A stretch of DNA of 64,000 bases from Bacillus safensis FO-36b. GTDB lineage: Bacteria; Bacillota; Bacilli; Bacillales; Bacillaceae. Both the position numbers and the translations under genes were made by a program. Positions 1 through 8,429 of this stretch are shown piece by piece (position 1 is the stretch's first letter; every line of letters starts with the position of its first letter). The notes beneath the pieces were generated by a model that was not told the DNA's origin, did no database searches, and worked only from the letters and a program-made list of their open reading frames with translations. The stretch covers positions 310,001 to 374,000 of the forward strand of contig NZ_ASJD01000003.1 of NCBI RefSeq assembly GCF_000691165.1. Direction: 5' to 3'.

Positions 1-534
1 TTTGTACCGAATATTACATTTGGGCCGAATGTTGTGGAAGCAATCAGACCGCATACAAAGCTGCCGCTCGATGTTCACTTAATGATTGTGCAGCCAGACC
101 GGTATATTCCTGCATTCGCTAAAGCAGGTGCTGACATTATTTCGGTCCATGTAGAAGCTTGTCCGCACTTGCACAGAACGATACAGCACATAAAAGAACA
201 AGGCGTAAAAGCAGGCATCGTCTTGAACCCGCACACACCTGTTTCTCAGATTGAGCATGTATTAGAGGATGTAGACCTTATCTTATTCATGACGGTGAAT
301 CCTGGTTTTGGCGGACAGGCGTTTATTCCATCTGTCCTCACGAAGGTAAAAGAAGTGAAGTCCCTTAGCGAACAAAAGGGCTTATCAGACTTACTCATAG
401 AAATAGACGGCGGTGTCAATGTAGAGACTGCAAAGAGCTGTAAAGAGGCGGGCGCTAACTTACTTGTGGCCGGCTCAGCGATATACGGTAAAAACAACCG
501 TGCAGCAGCCATTCAGGCCATTCGAGAAGCGTAA
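1..534 (+). CDS. rpe: ribulose-phosphate 3-epimerase (5'-truncated by window edge)
   Basis: The enzyme interconverts ribulose 5-phosphate and xylulose 5-phosphate in the pentose phosphate pathway, in the cytosol. The open frame runs in from base 1, so the N-terminus (about 40 residues for a normal ~217-residue protein) lies outside the window. Family hallmarks of the TIM barrel are visible: DVHLMI, the HVEA strand, the phosphate-loop segment MTVNPGFGGQAF, EIDGGVN and GSAIYG near the end. The ATG at 34 is internal and not a real start. A terminator follows immediately. In B. subtilis the gene lies downstream of prpC-prkC-rsgA, which cannot be checked here. Confidence 0.95.
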   Translation, partial: FVPNITFGPNVVEAIRPHTKLPLDVHLMIVQPDRYIPAFAKAGADIISVHVEACPHLHRTIQHIKEQGVKAGIVLNPHTPVSQIEHVLEDVDLILFMTVNPGFGGQAFIPSVLTKVKEVKSLSEQKGLSDLLIEIDGGVNVETAKSCKEAGANLLVAGSAIYGKNNRAAAIQAIREA

Positions 535-537
535 AAA

Positions 538-574
538 AAGGAACCAAAGTCACTCTGATCTTTGGTTCTTTTTA
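538..574 (+). terminator. Rho-independent terminator after rpe
   Basis: GGAACCAAAG pairs with CTTTGGTTCT around a 10-nt loop and is followed by a short T-run. It starts right after the rpe stop codon and ends about 20 nt before the thiN start, so it may be leaky or act as an attenuator between the two genes. Confidence 0.8.
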
Positions 575-594
575 CATGGAGAGGAGCGTATATC

Positions 595-1239
595 ATGCAC
601 ATACATATCGTAGCCGGCGGTCCTTTTGATTACATCCCGCCCCTTGAACATGAAGCATCACAGGACGATATTCTCTGGGTCGGTGTAGACCGGGGGACGC
701 TCTTTTTACTAGAGCACGGCATCATGCCTGCCAAGGCTTTTGGTGATTTTGACAGTGTGACAGAAGAAGAGCTTTGCGAGCTGAAAAAGAAATTGCCTGC
801 CTTGAATGTATTTCAGGCTGAAAAAGATGAAACCGATTTAGAGCTTGCGCTGAACTGGGCCATGCGCCAGCACCCTGCGCATATTCACATTTACGGCATT
901 ACAGGAGGAAGGGCTGATCACTTTCTAGGAAATATTCACCTTCTATATCAAGGCATTCAGCACAAGCAGAACATCACTCTTGTAGATAAGCAAAATATCA
1001 TTCAAATGTTTGGTCCTGGTACATACGAAATAAAAGAAGACCCTGATAAAAAATATGTGTCGTTTCTGCCCTTTGGTACATCGGTTGAAAAGCTGACATT
1101 AAAAGGTTTCAAATATCCTCTGAAAAATTGTCATATTGAGCCTGGTTCCACACTATGTATTAGTAACGAACTCATCCACTCAAATGGTACTTTTTCTTTT
1201 CATGAAGGCATATTAATAATGGTAAGAAGCAAAGATTGA
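595..1239 (+). CDS. thiN: thiamine pyrophosphokinase
   Basis: Transfers pyrophosphate from ATP to thiamine, forming thiamine diphosphate. The 214-residue protein has the family fold signatures: an N-terminal Rossmann-like GGP motif, GVDRGTLFLLEHG, the acidic FGDFDSV segment that binds metal and ATP, KDETDLELAL, and GITGGRADHFLGN. The C-terminal beta-sandwich thiamine-binding domain begins near residue 140. The frame is open from 562, but ATG 595 is chosen because GAGGAG at 581-586 is well placed and the protein then starts MHIHIVAGGP as in relatives. It sits between rpe and spoVM, as in B. subtilis (yloS). Confidence 0.95.
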   Translation: MHIHIVAGGPFDYIPPLEHEASQDDILWVGVDRGTLFLLEHGIMPAKAFGDFDSVTEEELCELKKKLPALNVFQAEKDETDLELALNWAMRQHPAHIHIYGITGGRADHFLGNIHLLYQGIQHKQNITLVDKQNIIQMFGPGTYEIKEDPDKKYVSFLPFGTSVEKLTLKGFKYPLKNCHIEPGSTLCISNELIHSNGTFSFHEGILIMVRSKD

Positions 1240-1310
1240 CCAACCTATCAATGTGGATGGCTGATTAAGCTCAATTGTGCTGCAAGCGGTACTTTTAGGA
1301 GGGGGACAAA

Positions 1311-1391
1311 ATGAAATTTTATACAATCAAACTGCCTAGATTTCTTGGCGGCATTGTCCGTGCGATGCTTGGTTCATTTAAAAAAGATTAA
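1311..1391 (+). CDS. spoVM: stage V sporulation protein M (26-aa micropeptide)
   Basis: A 26-codon gene reading MKFYTIKLPRFLGGIVRAML followed by GSFKKD and TAA. SpoVM is known as a curvature-sensing amphipathic helix made in the mother cell. It localises to the outer forespore membrane, anchors SpoIVA to start coat assembly, and inhibits FtsH. Visible support: the near-invariant sequence including Pro9, a strong Shine-Dalgarno AGGAGGGGG at 1298-1306, and the thiN-spoVM-rpmB order. I could not identify a clear SigE promoter in the 70 bases after thiN. Confidence 0.96.
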   Translation: MKFYTIKLPRFLGGIVRAMLGSFKKD

Positions 1392-1416
1392 TGAGTAATC
1401 TCCTTTATTTCCACAT

Positions 1417-1455
1417 AAAAACGCCTGCTACAGTTTATTGTAGCAGGCGTTTACT
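1417..1455. terminator. bidirectional terminator between spoVM and rpmB
   Basis: A perfect 12-bp stem, ACGCCTGCTACA/TGTAGCAGGCGT, with a 6-nt loop. It is flanked by AAAA on the left and TTT on the right, so it can terminate convergent transcription of spoVM (+) and rpmB (-). Confidence 0.9.
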
Positions 1456-1463
1456 CTTCTTGC

Positions 1464-1652
1464 TTATACACGCTCAACTTTACCAGATTTCAAAGCTCGA
1501 GCTGATACATATACTCTTTTAGGCTTACCGTCCACTAGAATACGAACTTTTTGAAGGTTCGCGCCCCATGTACGTTTTGTAGAGTTCATTGCGTGAGAAC
1601 GGTTGTTCCCAGCTTTTGTTTTTCTGCCTGTAATAACGCATTTACGTGCCAT
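1464..1652 (-). CDS. rpmB: 50S ribosomal protein L28
   Basis: A 62-residue basic protein of the large ribosomal subunit and the only minus-strand gene in the window. It begins [20 protein letters not shown], the typical L28 N-terminus with one Cys and the conserved NxRSHAM segment. The frame extends upstream to 1694, but the start at 1652 is supported by an upstream GGAGGG (bases 1659-1664, complement) and by standard L28 length. It lacks the paired CXXC motifs of zinc-binding L28 forms. Divergent from yloU. Confidence 0.97.
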   Translation of the reverse strand: MARKCVITGRKTKAGNNRSHAMNSTKRTWGANLQKVRILVDGKPKRVYVSARALKSGKVERV

Positions 1653-1728
1653 TTGTTTCCCTCCTAACTGCGAAAACATCATCATATTCTTCATATACGT
1701 ACTTAGAGATGCCTCAAGATACTTTAAT

Positions 1729-1757
1729 AATTTACCACAGCTTCAAGGGGTTTGCAA
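1729..1757 (-). promoter_or_regulatory. candidate SigA promoter of rpmB
   Basis: On the minus strand, TTGCAA (1752-1757) and TAAATT (1729-1734) are separated by exactly 17 bp. Transcription would start around 1722 and give a leader of about 70 nt before rpmB. Confidence 0.55.
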
Positions 1758-1789
1758 GGATTGTTTACTCCTCTTTCAAGAAAAATACC

Positions 1790-1826
1790 TTGACATCTTG
1801 ATAAAAAATCGAGGCTATAGTATAAG
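1790..1826 (+). promoter_or_regulatory. candidate SigA promoter region of yloU-yloV
   Basis: TTGATA (1798-1803) and TATAAG (1821-1826) are 17 bp apart. An overlapping TTGACA at 1790-1795 and TATAGT at 1816-1821 form an alternative pair with a long 20-bp spacer. The divergent rpmB-yloU gap (1653-1923) otherwise holds only the rpmB promoter and the yloU Shine-Dalgarno. Confidence 0.5.
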
Positions 1827-1923
1827 TAGGATTGGGTCGGATTGAATGATTTCTTTTAAAAAGAAGGGTCTTATAGTAAAATAGTGATAACTCAGGGCAA
1901 TTTCTCAAAAAGGGGGAACCAAT

Positions 1924-2286
1924 GTGTCCATTGAACTTAGAACGAAATACGGACAAATTGATATATCAAATGAAGTCATTGCAATGGTGGCAGGAGGCGC
2001 TGCGATCGATTGCTATGGTATTGTTGGCATGGCGTCCAAAAACCAAATTAAGGACGGCTTGACGGATATTCTCCGCAAAGAGAACTTCAGCCGGGGTGTT
2101 CTTGTGCGTCAGAAAGAAGACCGCATTCATATTGATATGTACATCATCGTCAGCTACGGTACAAAAATATCAGAAGTCGCACATAATGTTCAAACGAAAG
2201 TCAAATACACGATTCATCACACAATTGGACTTTCTGTTGACTCGGTCAACATTTATGTACAAGGAGTAAAAGTTACGAACCCGTAG
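1924..2286 (+). CDS. yloU: Asp23/Gls24 family envelope-associated protein YloU
   Basis: A 120-residue protein of the Asp23/Gls24 (DUF322) family, small alpha/beta proteins linked to envelope homeostasis in Firmicutes. Visible traits: the N-terminal segment followed by VAGGAAIDCYGIVGMA, a central conserved strand VRQKEDRIHIDMYIIV, and a terminal helix-strand SVDSVNIYVQGVKV. It starts with GTG (1924-1926), preceded by AAAAAGGGGG; the overlapping ATG at 1922 is in another frame. It is co-transcribed with the fatty acid kinase gene yloV, a pairing conserved across Firmicutes that suggests a membrane or lipid role. The exact function is not established. Confidence 0.9.
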   Translation: MSIELRTKYGQIDISNEVIAMVAGGAAIDCYGIVGMASKNQIKDGLTDILRKENFSRGVLVRQKEDRIHIDMYIIVSYGTKISEVAHNVQTKVKYTIHHTIGLSVDSVNIYVQGVKVTNP

Positions 2287-2301
2287 TAAGGAGGAAATAT
2301 A

Positions 2302-3975
2302 TTGTCTATTAGAAATCTTGATGGCCGCTCATTTGCAAAAATGATTCTTGCAGGTGCTCACCATCTTTCTCAAAACGCACAAATTGTGGATGCGTTAAAT
2401 GTTTTTCCAGTGCCAGATGGAGACACGGGGACAAATATGAATTTGTCGATGACTTCAGGGGCAAAAGCAGTTGAAGAAACAAACACCGATCATATTGGGA
2501 AGGTCGGCGTGGCCCTGTCAAAAGGGTTATTGATGGGCGCAAGAGGAAACTCTGGCGTGATCCTGTCACAGCTCTTTAGAGGTTTCAGTAAACATATTGA
2601 ACAAAAAGAAACGATTGATGCAAAAGAATTTGCTCTTGCCTTACAGGCGGGTGTTGATACAGCATATAAAGCCGTGATGAAACCGATTGAAGGAACGATC
2701 TTAACAGTTGCAAAGGATGCAGCAAAGAAAGCGGTTGCTGTTTCGGCAGCAGAGGATCAAATTGACCGCGTTCTAGAGTTAACGATTGAGGAAGCAAGAG
2801 CTTCACTTGATCGAACGCCAGATCTGCTTCCTGTCTTAAAAGAAGTGGGTGTTGTCGATAGTGGAGGTAAAGGACTTCTATGCGTATATGAAGGTTTCCT
2901 TGCTTCATTAAGAGGTGAAGAGCTTCCTCCTAAATCGGCTTCTTTACCTACGCTAAAAGAACTCGTTAGTGCAGAGCATCATAAAAGTGCACAAAGCCAT
3001 ATGAACACAGAAGATATCGAATTTGGCTACTGTACTGAATTTATGGTGAAATTTGAAGAAGACAAACAGTCCTTTGATGAGAATGCCTTCAGAGAAGACT
3101 TAAGTGAATTCGGAGATTCACTTCTTGTGGTGTCTGACGATACACTGGCGAAAGTTCATATTCATGCCGAGCAGCCAGGAGATGTTTTATCATATGCACA
3201 GCGCTACGGCAGCTTGATTAATATGAAAATTGAAAACATGAGAGAGCAGCATAGCTCAATCGTGAACGAAGAAAGAGAACATGTGCCTGCTGCACCAAAA
3301 GCACCTGCTGCTGAAAAACAGCGCTTTGGTGTGGTCAGTGTCGCAATGGGAGAAGGAATTGCTGACTTGTTCAAAAGCATCGGAGCTTCCGTCGTCATTG
3401 AAGGCGGGCAGACGATGAATCCGAGCACAGAAGACATTGTCACAGCAATAGAAAGCGTACATGCCGAAACCGTCTTTATCTTACCTAATAATTCTAATAT
3501 TGTCATGGCAGCTAAACAGGCGGCAACTGTCTCAAACCGTGAGGTCGTTGTCATTCCGACGAAGACCGTTCCTCAAGGAATGTCGGCACTTCTTTCTCTC
3601 AATGAAGCAGCTTCAAATGAAGACAATGAAAGAGCGATGCTAGAAGCGATTGACCATGTGAAAAGCGGGCAAATTACCTTTGCAGTAAGAGATACTCAAA
3701 TTGATGGAATCGACATTGCGAAAGGTGACTATATGGGTCTGTTCAACGGGAAAATCACGTTAACAGCGAAAAATCAATTAGATGCAGCAAAAGAACTTCT
3801 AACCAAAATGGTGACAGAAGATGATGAGATTGTCACCATCATTAAAGGGGAAGATGCATCATCTGATGAGCTGGATGCGTTACAAGCCTTTATTGAAGAA
3901 ACATTTGAAGATGTAGAAGTTGAAGTCCACGATGGAAAACAGCCGCTTTATTCATATATTTTAGCGGTTGAATAA
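2302..3975 (+). CDS. yloV: fatty acid kinase catalytic subunit FakA-like (YloV)
   Basis: A 557-residue DhaL/DAK-domain protein. The N-terminal ~200 residues form the DhaL-like nucleotide domain with the metal-binding PVPDGDTGTNM motif and GARGNSGVILSQ. The middle and C-terminal regions match the FakA architecture, with residue HIHAEQPGDV in the middle domain. In this family the protein phosphorylates fatty acids held by a FakB (DegV-type) partner, which is not encoded nearby. Starts at TTG 2302 behind AAGGAGGA and lies 15 nt downstream of yloU. A terminator follows. Its proximity to the fapR lipid cluster is consistent with a lipid role. Confidence 0.9.
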   Translation: MSIRNLDGRSFAKMILAGAHHLSQNAQIVDALNVFPVPDGDTGTNMNLSMTSGAKAVEETNTDHIGKVGVALSKGLLMGARGNSGVILSQLFRGFSKHIEQKETIDAKEFALALQAGVDTAYKAVMKPIEGTILTVAKDAAKKAVAVSAAEDQIDRVLELTIEEARASLDRTPDLLPVLKEVGVVDSGGKGLLCVYEGFLASLRGEELPPKSASLPTLKELVSAEHHKSAQSHMNTEDIEFGYCTEFMVKFEEDKQSFDENAFREDLSEFGDSLLVVSDDTLAKVHIHAEQPGDVLSYAQRYGSLINMKIENMREQHSSIVNEEREHVPAAPKAPAAEKQRFGVVSVAMGEGIADLFKSIGASVVIEGGQTMNPSTEDIVTAIESVHAETVFILPNNSNIVMAAKQAATVSNREVVVIPTKTVPQGMSALLSLNEAASNEDNERAMLEAIDHVKSGQITFAVRDTQIDGIDIAKGDYMGLFNGKITLTAKNQLDAAKELLTKMVTEDDEIVTIIKGEDASSDELDALQAFIEETFEDVEVEVHDGKQPLYSYILAVE

Positions 3976-3976
3976 C

Positions 3977-4011
3977 GAAAGAAGGGCAAATAAAGCCCTT
4001 CTTCTTCTTTT
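3977..4011 (+). terminator. terminator after yloV
   Basis: GAAGGGC (3981-3987) pairs with GCCCTTC (3995-4001) over a 7-nt loop, followed by a T-rich tract. It separates yloU-yloV from the sdaAB operon. Confidence 0.85.
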
Positions 4012-4123
4012 GCAATTTTTTACTAGCCATTCAACGGTGAAATGAGTTGCGGGAAACGAATGAATCCATTAGTCTAAAGAAAGAACCAAACCATACGCGA
4101 GTGGTGATGAGAGGGGAAGACCT

Positions 4124-4786
4124 ATGAAATTTAGAAGTGTGTTTGATATTATTGGACCTGTCATGATTGGGCCATCAAGTTCGCACACAGCGGGTGCGGC
4201 TCGTATAGGGAGAGTAGCCCGCAGCTTATTTGGAAGAGAACCGAAACGAATTGTCGTTTCATTTTATGGTTCTTTTAAAGATACGTATAAAGGACACGGT
4301 ACAGATGTCGCCATTATCGGCGGTGTTCTTGACTTTGATACATTTGATGAACGAATCAAAACAGCGATTGATATTGCAAAAAGCAAAGAGATTGACATTG
4401 AATTTAAAGAAGAAGAGGCGGTGCCGGCGCATCCGAATACAGCAAAAGTAGAGATTTCAGATGCGAACGGAAGCCTTGAACTAATCGGGATTTCCATCGG
4501 CGGAGGTAAAATTGAAATCACAGAATTAAATGGCTTTGAGCTCAGACTCTCAGGGAATCATCCTGCCATTCTTGTGGTTCATAACGATCGCTACGGGACG
4601 ATTGCGGCAGTTGCCAATGTCTTAGCGAAATTCGCCATCAACATCGGTCATATGGAAGTGGCGCGTAAAGATGTCGGGCAAGAGGCACTGATGACCATTG
4701 AAGTAGATCAAAATATTGACCCAGCTGTCCTATCAGAGCTAGAAACGCTGCCAAACATTATTCAAGTCACACAAATTGCAGAGTAA
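4124..4786 (+). CDS. sdaAB: L-serine dehydratase, iron-sulfur-dependent, beta subunit
   Basis: The beta subunit of the two-chain [4Fe-4S] L-serine dehydratase, which deaminates L-serine to pyruvate and ammonia. The 220-residue sequence has the family N-terminus with FDIIGPVMIGPSSSHTAGAARIG, then a C-terminal ACT-like domain (from about residue 145, HPAILVVHNDRYGTIAAVANVLA) typical of allosteric amino-acid sensing. Starts at ATG 4124 behind GAGGGGAAG. sdaAA follows after 17 bp with a strong Shine-Dalgarno. I saw no convincing promoter in 4012-4123. Confidence 0.95.
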   Translation: MKFRSVFDIIGPVMIGPSSSHTAGAARIGRVARSLFGREPKRIVVSFYGSFKDTYKGHGTDVAIIGGVLDFDTFDERIKTAIDIAKSKEIDIEFKEEEAVPAHPNTAKVEISDANGSLELIGISIGGGKIEITELNGFELRLSGNHPAILVVHNDRYGTIAAVANVLAKFAINIGHMEVARKDVGQEALMTIEVDQNIDPAVLSELETLPNIIQVTQIAE

Positions 4787-4806
4787 CAACAAGGAGGTTA
4801 TGAATG

Positions 4807-5709
4807 ATGTTTAAAAACGTCAAAGAACTCGTGCAGCTAACAGAAGAACGGAATACCTCCATTTCAGAAATTATGATTGTGCAAGAAATGGAAGTGACAG
4901 GGAAGTCACGTAAGGAAATTTTCTCCCAGATGTACCGCAACCTAGAAGTGATGGAGCAGGCCGTTGAAAACGGGCTGAAGGGTGTGAAATCATTATCAGG
5001 CTTAACAGGCGGAGATGCAGTCAAACTTCAAGCCTATATCGCATCAGGCAAAACACTGTCTGGTCATACGATATTAGATGCTGTCAGTAAAGCAGTTGCA
5101 ACAAATGAAGTCAATGCCGCAATGGGAACCATTTGTGCCACGCCTACAGCAGGCTCAGCAGGTGTTGTACCAGGTACGTTATTTGCAGTAAAAGAAACAT
5201 TAAAGCCAACAAAGGAACAAATGGTCAGATTCCTATTTACTTCTGGCGCATTTGGTTTTGTTGTGGCGAATAACGCCAGCATTTCCGGTGCAGCAGGCGG
5301 CTGTCAGGCAGAGGTAGGTTCTGCATCAGGTATGGCGGCAGCAGCTATTGTCGAAATGGCAGGCGGGACACCGCAGCAATCTGCAGAAGCGATGGCGATT
5401 ACACTGAAAAATATGCTTGGACTTGTTTGTGATCCAGTAGCGGGACTTGTCGAGGTACCGTGCGTGAAACGAAATGCAATGGGTGCATCTAACGCTATGA
5501 TCGCAGCAGACATGGCTCTTGCCGGCATCACAAGCCGCATTCCATGTGATGAAGTCATTGATGCGATGTACAAAATCGGTCAAACGATGCCAACGGCTCT
5601 TCGCGAAACAGCACAAGGCGGACTCGCTGCGACACCGACAGCAAGAGAGCTTGAAAAGAAGATTTTCGGAGGTGTGACCTCATCTCGTGATACAGAAACT
5701 GCAAGATAG
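4807..5709 (+). CDS. sdaAA: L-serine dehydratase, iron-sulfur-dependent, alpha subunit
   Basis: The catalytic alpha chain, 300 residues, partner of SdaAB. It carries the cluster-binding cysteines in the expected contexts: GTICATPTAGSAG, GGCQAEVGSASGMAAA, GLVCDPVAGLVEVPC. Two adjacent ATGs exist (4804 and 4807). The second gives the usual 300-residue protein and 9-nt spacing to AAGGAGG (4791-4797). A further out-of-frame ATG at 4800 reads only three more codons before a stop. The last 23 nt overlap the start of recG. Confidence 0.95.
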   Translation: MFKNVKELVQLTEERNTSISEIMIVQEMEVTGKSRKEIFSQMYRNLEVMEQAVENGLKGVKSLSGLTGGDAVKLQAYIASGKTLSGHTILDAVSKAVATNEVNAAMGTICATPTAGSAGVVPGTLFAVKETLKPTKEQMVRFLFTSGAFGFVVANNASISGAAGGCQAEVGSASGMAAAAIVEMAGGTPQQSAEAMAITLKNMLGLVCDPVAGLVEVPCVKRNAMGASNAMIAADMALAGITSRIPCDEVIDAMYKIGQTMPTALRETAQGGLAATPTARELEKKIFGGVTSSRDTETAR

Positions 5710-7735
5710 TGTCTCTGTCCTGAAGGGGATTGGAGAGGAAACCGAAAAAACACTCAATGAACTTGGAATCTACACAGTAGCCGATTTACTCGGCTACTTT
5801 CCTTATCGATATGACGACTATGAGCTTCGTAACTTAGAAGAAGTAAGGCATGACGAACGTGTCACAGTTGAAGGGAAAGTACATAGTGAGCCCGTTCTCA
5901 CCTACTATGGCAAAAAACGAAGCAGGCTGACATTCAGGCTGCTTGTCGGGCGTTTTCTCATCACAGCAATTTGCTTCAATCGCCCTTATTTAAAACGAAG
6001 CCTTGTGTTAGGTGATACGGTATCCGTCACTGGCAAATGGGATAAAAACCGTCAATCTATTATGGTGCAGGAATTTAAAAAAGGGACGCACGAGCAAGAT
6101 GGCAGTATTGAGCCCGTTTATTCAGTAAAAGAAAATGTGACCGTGAAAATGATGAGACGCTTTGTGAAGCAAGCCTTATCACTTTATGCAGACAAAGCTG
6201 AAGATCCATTGCCAACGCAGCTTGTCTCTGCCTATAAACTCATGTCCTATCAGGAAGCATTAAAAACCATTCATCTCCCAGAAACAAGAGACTCGCTCAA
6301 GCAAGCAAGACGCCGTTTTGTGTACGAGGAATTTCTCATCTTTCAGCTGAAGATGCAGGCGATTAGAAAGAAAGAACGAGAAAAAACATCAGGCATCCAG
6401 CATCCGTTTTCCAAAGAGGCAGTTTTTGAGTTTGTTGACAGCCTGCCATTTCCGCTGACGAAGGCACAATCAAGAGTGCTTGATGAAATCATGTCGGACA
6501 TGGCGTCTCCATATCGAATGAACCGGCTGCTCCAAGGAGATGTAGGTTCAGGGAAAACAGCTGTTGCAGCCATTGCGCTTTATGCCGCTCATTTATCAGG
6601 CTTTCAAGGTGCATTAATGGTCCCAACAGAAATTTTGGCAGAACAGCATGCTGATTCCCTTTACCAGCTGTTTGAAAAATGGGGGCTGAATATCGCCCTT
6701 TTGACGAGCTCTGTGAAAGGAAAGCGACGCAGAGAATTGCTTGAACGTTTAAAAGAAGGCGAGATTGACATATTAGTCGGCACGCACGCACTCATTCAAG
6801 ACGAAGTCGAATTTCAGCAGCTCGGTCTTGTCATCACAGATGAGCAGCACCGGTTTGGCGTAGAGCAGCGGAAAAAACTAAGAAGCAAGGGGCAGGACCC
6901 AGATGTCTTGTTTATGACTGCCACACCTATTCCGCGAACACTTGCGATCACTGTCTTTGGAGAAATGGATGTCTCCGTCATTGATGAATTGCCAGCGGGC
7001 AGAAAACAAATCGAAACGTATTGGGTGAAGCATGACATGCTTGAGAGAATTCTTGCTTTTGTGGATAAAGAGCTGAGAAAAGGAAGACAGGCATATATAA
7101 TTTGTCCGCTCATTGAAGAATCAGACAAGCTGGATGTCCAAAATGCGCTTGATGTCCATAGCATGCTCACTGAGGCATACCGCGGCAAGTGGTCGATCGG
7201 CTTAATGCATGGGAAGCTGGCGAGTGATGAAAAAGATCAGGTCATGAGAGCCTTTACCGCAAATGAAGTGCAAATTCTCGTTTCAACCACAGTCGTTGAA
7301 GTCGGGGTCAATGTGCCGAATGCAACCATCATGGTCATTTATGATGCAGACCGCTTTGGACTGTCTCAGCTTCATCAGCTAAGAGGCCGGGTCGGACGAG
7401 GAGAGCATCAATCATTTTGTATTTTAATGGCTGATCCAAAATCCGAAACAGGAAAAGAGCGGATGCGGATCATGTCCGAAACAACCGATGGCTTTGAACT
7501 GTCTGAAAAGGACTTAGAACTAAGAGGACCCGGCGATTTCTTTGGTAAAAAACAAAGCGGGATGCCTGAATTTAAAGTAGCAGATATGGTCCATGACTAT
7601 AGAGCGCTGGAAACGGCTAGAAAAGATGCGGCAGACCTTGTCCAATCGGACGCTTTTTGGACTGATCCCGAATACAAAGAACTCCGGCAAACGCTGATAG
7701 ACAGCGGTGTGCTGGGCGGAGATAAATTAAGCTGA
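5687..7735 (+). CDS. recG: ATP-dependent DNA helicase RecG
   Basis: Branch-migrating helicase that remodels stalled forks and Holliday junctions. The 682 residues show an N-terminal wedge/OB domain (about 55-150), then the superfamily 2 motor: Walker A GDVGSGKT near residue 283, DEQHRFG near 384, TATPIPRT, and motif VI QLRGRVGRG near 565. Starts at GTG 5687 inside sdaAA, with GGAGGTG (5668-5674) also inside sdaAA, so translation is probably coupled. The chosen start gives the same length as B. subtilis RecG. No strong hairpin is visible after the stop before the fapR promoter. Confidence 0.96.
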   Translation: MIQKLQDSVSVLKGIGEETEKTLNELGIYTVADLLGYFPYRYDDYELRNLEEVRHDERVTVEGKVHSEPVLTYYGKKRSRLTFRLLVGRFLITAICFNRPYLKRSLVLGDTVSVTGKWDKNRQSIMVQEFKKGTHEQDGSIEPVYSVKENVTVKMMRRFVKQALSLYADKAEDPLPTQLVSAYKLMSYQEALKTIHLPETRDSLKQARRRFVYEEFLIFQLKMQAIRKKEREKTSGIQHPFSKEAVFEFVDSLPFPLTKAQSRVLDEIMSDMASPYRMNRLLQGDVGSGKTAVAAIALYAAHLSGFQGALMVPTEILAEQHADSLYQLFEKWGLNIALLTSSVKGKRRRELLERLKEGEIDILVGTHALIQDEVEFQQLGLVITDEQHRFGVEQRKKLRSKGQDPDVLFMTATPIPRTLAITVFGEMDVSVIDELPAGRKQIETYWVKHDMLERILAFVDKELRKGRQAYIICPLIEESDKLDVQNALDVHSMLTEAYRGKWSIGLMHGKLASDEKDQVMRAFTANEVQILVSTTVVEVGVNVPNATIMVIYDADRFGLSQLHQLRGRVGRGEHQSFCILMADPKSETGKERMRIMSETTDGFELSEKDLELRGPGDFFGKKQSGMPEFKVADMVHDYRALETARKDAADLVQSDAFWTDPEYKELRQTLIDSGVLGGDKLS

Positions 7736-7776
7736 TCAAACGCTGGAGGAATTTTCTTGTCTTTTTGAAACAAGGA

Positions 7777-7805
7777 TTGATTTATCATCTATGAGATTAT
7801 ATACT
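7777..7805 (+). promoter_or_regulatory. SigA promoter of fapR-plsX-fabD-fabG
   Basis: TTGATT (7777-7782) and TATACT (7800-7805) with a 17-bp spacer. The FapR operator lies directly downstream, across the expected start site. Confidence 0.8.
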
Positions 7806-7809
7806 ACTA

Positions 7810-7826
7810 TTAGTACCTAGTCATAA
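7810..7826 (+). promoter_or_regulatory. FapR operator
   Basis: TTAGTACCTAGTCATAA is an imperfect 17-bp inverted repeat that fits the known FapR site (TTAGTACCTANTACTAA type). It covers the predicted +1 region. FapR is known to repress from such sites until malonyl-CoA binds, so the operon appears autoregulated by lipid precursor supply. Confidence 0.85.
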
Positions 7827-7847
7827 ATGTACGGATGGTGTCTGCAT

Positions 7848-8414
7848 ATGAAACTAAATAAAAAAGAACGTCAAAAGCTTCTCCAGCAAACGATCAGCTC
7901 GACTCCATTCATTACTGATGAAGAATTGGCAAGTAAATTCGGTGTCAGCATACAAACGGTTCGTCTTGATCGTTTAGAGCTGTCGATCCCTGAATTACGC
8001 GAAAGAATTAAGTATGTGGCCGAAAAGACATTAGAGGATGAAGTGAAGTCACTTCCACTGGATGAAGTGATTGGAGAAATGATTGATGTAGAGCTTGATG
8101 ACCAAGCCATTTCCATTTTAGAAGTGAGAAAAGAGCATGTATTCAGCCGAAACCAAATTGCCAGGGGACATCATCTCTTCGCCCAGGCAAATTCGCTGGC
8201 AGTTGCCGTCATCGACGATGAACTGGCTTTGACAGCAAAAGCGAATATCAGGTTTACAAGGCAGGTTAAACAAGGCGAAAGAGTTGTCTCTAAAGCCAAA
8301 GTAGCCTCACATGATAAAGAAAAAGGAAGAACCGTAGTTGAAGTAAACAGCTATGTTGGTGAGGAAGTTGTCTTCTCAGGTGACTTCGTCATGTATCGCT
8401 CAAAACAAAAGTAA
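7848..8414 (+). CDS. fapR: fatty acid and phospholipid biosynthesis repressor FapR
   Basis: A malonyl-CoA-responsive repressor of lipid synthesis genes. The 188-residue protein has an N-terminal DeoR-like helix-turn-helix (about residues 15-45, [20 protein letters not shown]), a linker helix, and a C-terminal hot-dog effector domain (about 70-188, with [23 protein letters not shown]). ATG 7848 is used rather than the upstream in-frame ATG at 7827, because it gives the standard length and has GGATGGTG ahead; 7827 abuts the operator. First gene of the plsX-fabD-fabG operon. Confidence 0.96.
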   Translation: MKLNKKERQKLLQQTISSTPFITDEELASKFGVSIQTVRLDRLELSIPELRERIKYVAEKTLEDEVKSLPLDEVIGEMIDVELDDQAISILEVRKEHVFSRNQIARGHHLFAQANSLAVAVIDDELALTAKANIRFTRQVKQGERVVSKAKVASHDKEKGRTVVEVNSYVGEEVVFSGDFVMYRSKQK

Positions 8415-8429
8415 AAGGTGGCACGTAAT

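Noticed and set aside
1603-1845. 80-codon + strand open frame opposite rpmB
   Set aside because: Antisense shadow of L28 and its promoter; no ribosome-binding site and no recognisable protein features.
4012-4123. Possible T-box or riboswitch upstream of sdaAB
   Set aside because: The gap is only about 110 bases and has no T-box sequence, no antiterminator and no terminator hairpin.
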